Shown here in pieces: positions 62,599-64,000 of a stretch of 64,000 nt of DNA. The stretch lies in the NCBI RefSeq assembly GCF_016862575.1, contig NZ_BONF01000008.1:62001-126000 (forward strand), written 5' to 3'. Numbering within the stretch: position 1 is the stretch's first letter; every line of letters begins with the position of its first letter. The translations under genes were made by a program, and so were the position numbers. This stretch comes from Catellatospora bangladeshensis (lineage in GTDB: Bacteria; Actinomycetota; Actinomycetes; Mycobacteriales; Micromonosporaceae). The notes under the pieces were generated by a model, which ran no database searches, had not been told where the DNA came from, and was given only the letters and a program-made list of their open reading frames with translations.

Positions 62599-64000
62599 GT
62601 GTCGCGAAACCGTCGCGTCATCATGTCCGTCATCGCCGCCACCGCGGTCGCCCTGAGTGTGGGCACCCTGGCGGCCGCAGGAGTGATCCCCGCCGCGTGG
62701 CACGAGCCCGCGGCCGAACCCGCCGCCGAGGCCGCACCGGCCGCCGGACCGCCCGGGGCGCTGCGCGGCGGCGCCGTCCAGCCGCTGACCGGCCGCAGCG
62801 CCGCGCCCGTCGGCCCGGCCAAGGACCCCACCACCGCCAACCCCGGCGCGCTCGCCGCGCCGCACTCGGTCGCCTTCCTGCGCACGCAGTACGGCATCAC
62901 CGAGGCCGAGGCGGTGCGCCGGCTCGCGCTGCAGCAGTCGGCGCCCGCGCTGGCGCAGCGCCTGTCGGCGAGCCTGCCCGACGCGTACGCCGGGCTGTGG
63001 CTGGACCAGGAGGCGGGCGGCCTGCTGCGGGTCGGCATGACCAGGCCCGACCTGCTGGAACCCGCGCTCGCCGGGGTCGCCGACGCCGCGCACGTGCGGG
63101 CCGTGCCCGCCACCCGCTCGCTGAAGCAGCTCCAGGCCACGGCGGCGAAGCTGTCCGCCGACCTGGCCGGGCGCACCGACGTGGAGATCGCGGTGGACGC
63201 GCCGTCCAACCAGGTCGTGGTGACCGCCCCGGCGGGCGCCGACCTGACCGGGATCAGCCCCGCCGTGACCCGTGCGGGCGGCGCGGCGCGGCTGCACCGC
63301 AGCCCGCGCCCGGCCGGTGTGCCGAAGTCGTGCGACCCGCTGAACTGCCTGCAGCCTCCGCTGCGCAGCGGGATCCGGCTGGACGTCCCGCGGGACAACG
63401 GCACGGTCGGCGGCTGCACCACGGGCTACGTGCTGCGCTCGCAGAAGACCGGGGAGCGCTTCGTGCTCACTGCCGGGCACTGCGTGCTCAACCCCGCGAC
63501 GCACAGCCGCATCGACGACACCTGGCACCGCTACCTGGTGGAGAAGATGCCCGTGGTGGTCGAGCACCCCGACGCCACGCTGCGGGCGGCGCTCGGCGAG
63601 AACATCGCCGGGGTCAGCCCCTACGACTACGCGATCATGCCGTACGCCGACACCCGCACGGCGAACTTCTGGAACGGCGGCCAGGTGCAGCTGCGCAGCG
63701 CGGCACGGTCCGTCTCCGGCGGCCTGATCAACGAGTGGTGCCCCGGCGGCTGTCCGGGCGGCGGCACGATCCCGGTCACCGGCGTCACCCCGCTGGCCAA
63801 CGTCCTGGTCGGCTCGGTGGTGTGCGCCACCGGCTCGGGCTACACACCCGCCGCCGGGGAGAAGATCATCGACTCCGGCGCGGGCGCGGGCTACCAGCCC
63901 GGCACGCGCTGCGGCACCGTCGTGAAGAAGGGCGTGCTGATCTCCGTGAAGATCTGCGCCCGCCCCGGCGACAGCGGCGGCCCGCTGTTCACCGAGGCCG
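62599..64000 (+). CDS. Secreted S1 (chymotrypsin-like) serine protease with long propeptide, cut by window edge
   Basis: About 467 codons are visible. There is a signal peptide (MSVIAATAVALSVGTLAAAG, residues 10-29), a propeptide to about residue 240, and a trypsin-like domain with VLTAGHCVLN (catalytic His), PYDYAIMPY (Asp) and CARPGDSGGPLFTEA (Ser) just before the right edge. Cysteines near CTTGYV, GHC, WCPGGC, RCG and ICA suggest disulfides. The start is GTG 62599 after GGGGAGGTCAGGC. The streptogrisin-like propeptide organisation suggests self-activation after export. Confidence 0.88.
   Translation, partial: MSRNRRVIMSVIAATAVALSVGTLAAAGVIPAAWHEPAAEPAAEAAPAAGPPGALRGGAVQPLTGRSAAPVGPAKDPTTANPGALAAPHSVAFLRTQYGITEAEAVRRLALQQSAPALAQRLSASLPDAYAGLWLDQEAGGLLRVGMTRPDLLEPALAGVADAAHVRAVPATRSLKQLQATAAKLSADLAGRTDVEIAVDAPSNQVVVTAPAGADLTGISPAVTRAGGAARLHRSPRPAGVPKSCDPLNCLQPPLRSGIRLDVPRDNGTVGGCTTGYVLRSQKTGERFVLTAGHCVLNPATHSRIDDTWHRYLVEKMPVVVEHPDATLRAALGENIAGVSPYDYAIMPYADTRTANFWNGGQVQLRSAARSVSGGLINEWCPGGCPGGGTIPVTGVTPLANVLVGSVVCATGSGYTPAAGEKIIDSGAGAGYQPGTRCGTVVKKGVLISVKICARPGDSGGPLFTEA

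Overview
This is 64 kb of a very GC-rich actinobacterial chromosome. Gene order, leaderless starts, GTG/TTG starts and the family-level gene content fit an actinomycete, probably Micromonosporaceae; genus cannot be decided by reading alone. There is no phage, plasmid, IS element or CRISPR array. Nearly everything is chromosomal backbone plus inserted accessory blocks.

Backbone (1-42,100). The minus strand carries the familiar actinobacterial run argS - lysA - hom - thrC - thrB - rho - rpmE - prfA - prmC - threonylcarbamoyl-AMP synthase - LMW phosphatase - atpI/Z/B/E/F/H/A/G/D - atpC - DUF2550, ending with a cobalamin adenosyltransferase (plus strand) and murA (cut by the left edge). It is interrupted in several places: an ABC exporter pair (2275-4084); an LCP-family gene plus an intrinsic terminator between atpD and atpC; a lipoprotein gene on the opposite strand between atpZ and atpI; a three-gene ABC transporter between prmC and prfA (16,826-19,396); a two-gene T4-like RNA repair cassette (RNA ligase 1-type ligase plus polynucleotide kinase-phosphatase, 21,102-23,092) with a Uma2 nuclease and a very large secreted glycosidase/metallophosphatase between rpmE and rho; and an SPFH/ribbon-helix-helix pair, an MFS transporter and an unknown membrane protein among the threonine genes.

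Accessory half (40,600-64,000). DUF3105 and DUF305 membrane-anchored proteins, an LPXTG surface protein, tRNA-Arg(CCG), a VapBC-type toxin-antitoxin locus whose toxin is frameshifted, an orphan Imm51-like immunity protein, an NYN-domain protein, a 1400-residue subtilase with a beta-propeller-like C-terminal half and its divergent regulator, an epimerase, an MFS transporter, a secreted beta-helix lipoprotein, and a sulfatase locus: arylsulfatase - HAD hydrolase - amidohydrolase on the minus strand, divergent from ZIP transporter - HdeD-like protein - formylglycine-generating enzyme. A secreted S1 protease runs off the right edge.

Between genes there are at least four families of dispersed palindromic repeats, each present two or three times in this window. 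Several sit exactly at gene 3' ends and look like terminators; one family supplies the stop codon, and in prmC the last residues, of the gene it abuts. The most interesting items are the RNA repair cassette, the separation of atpC from the atp operon, and the sulfatase with a histone H1-like N-terminal tail opposite its probable activating enzyme.
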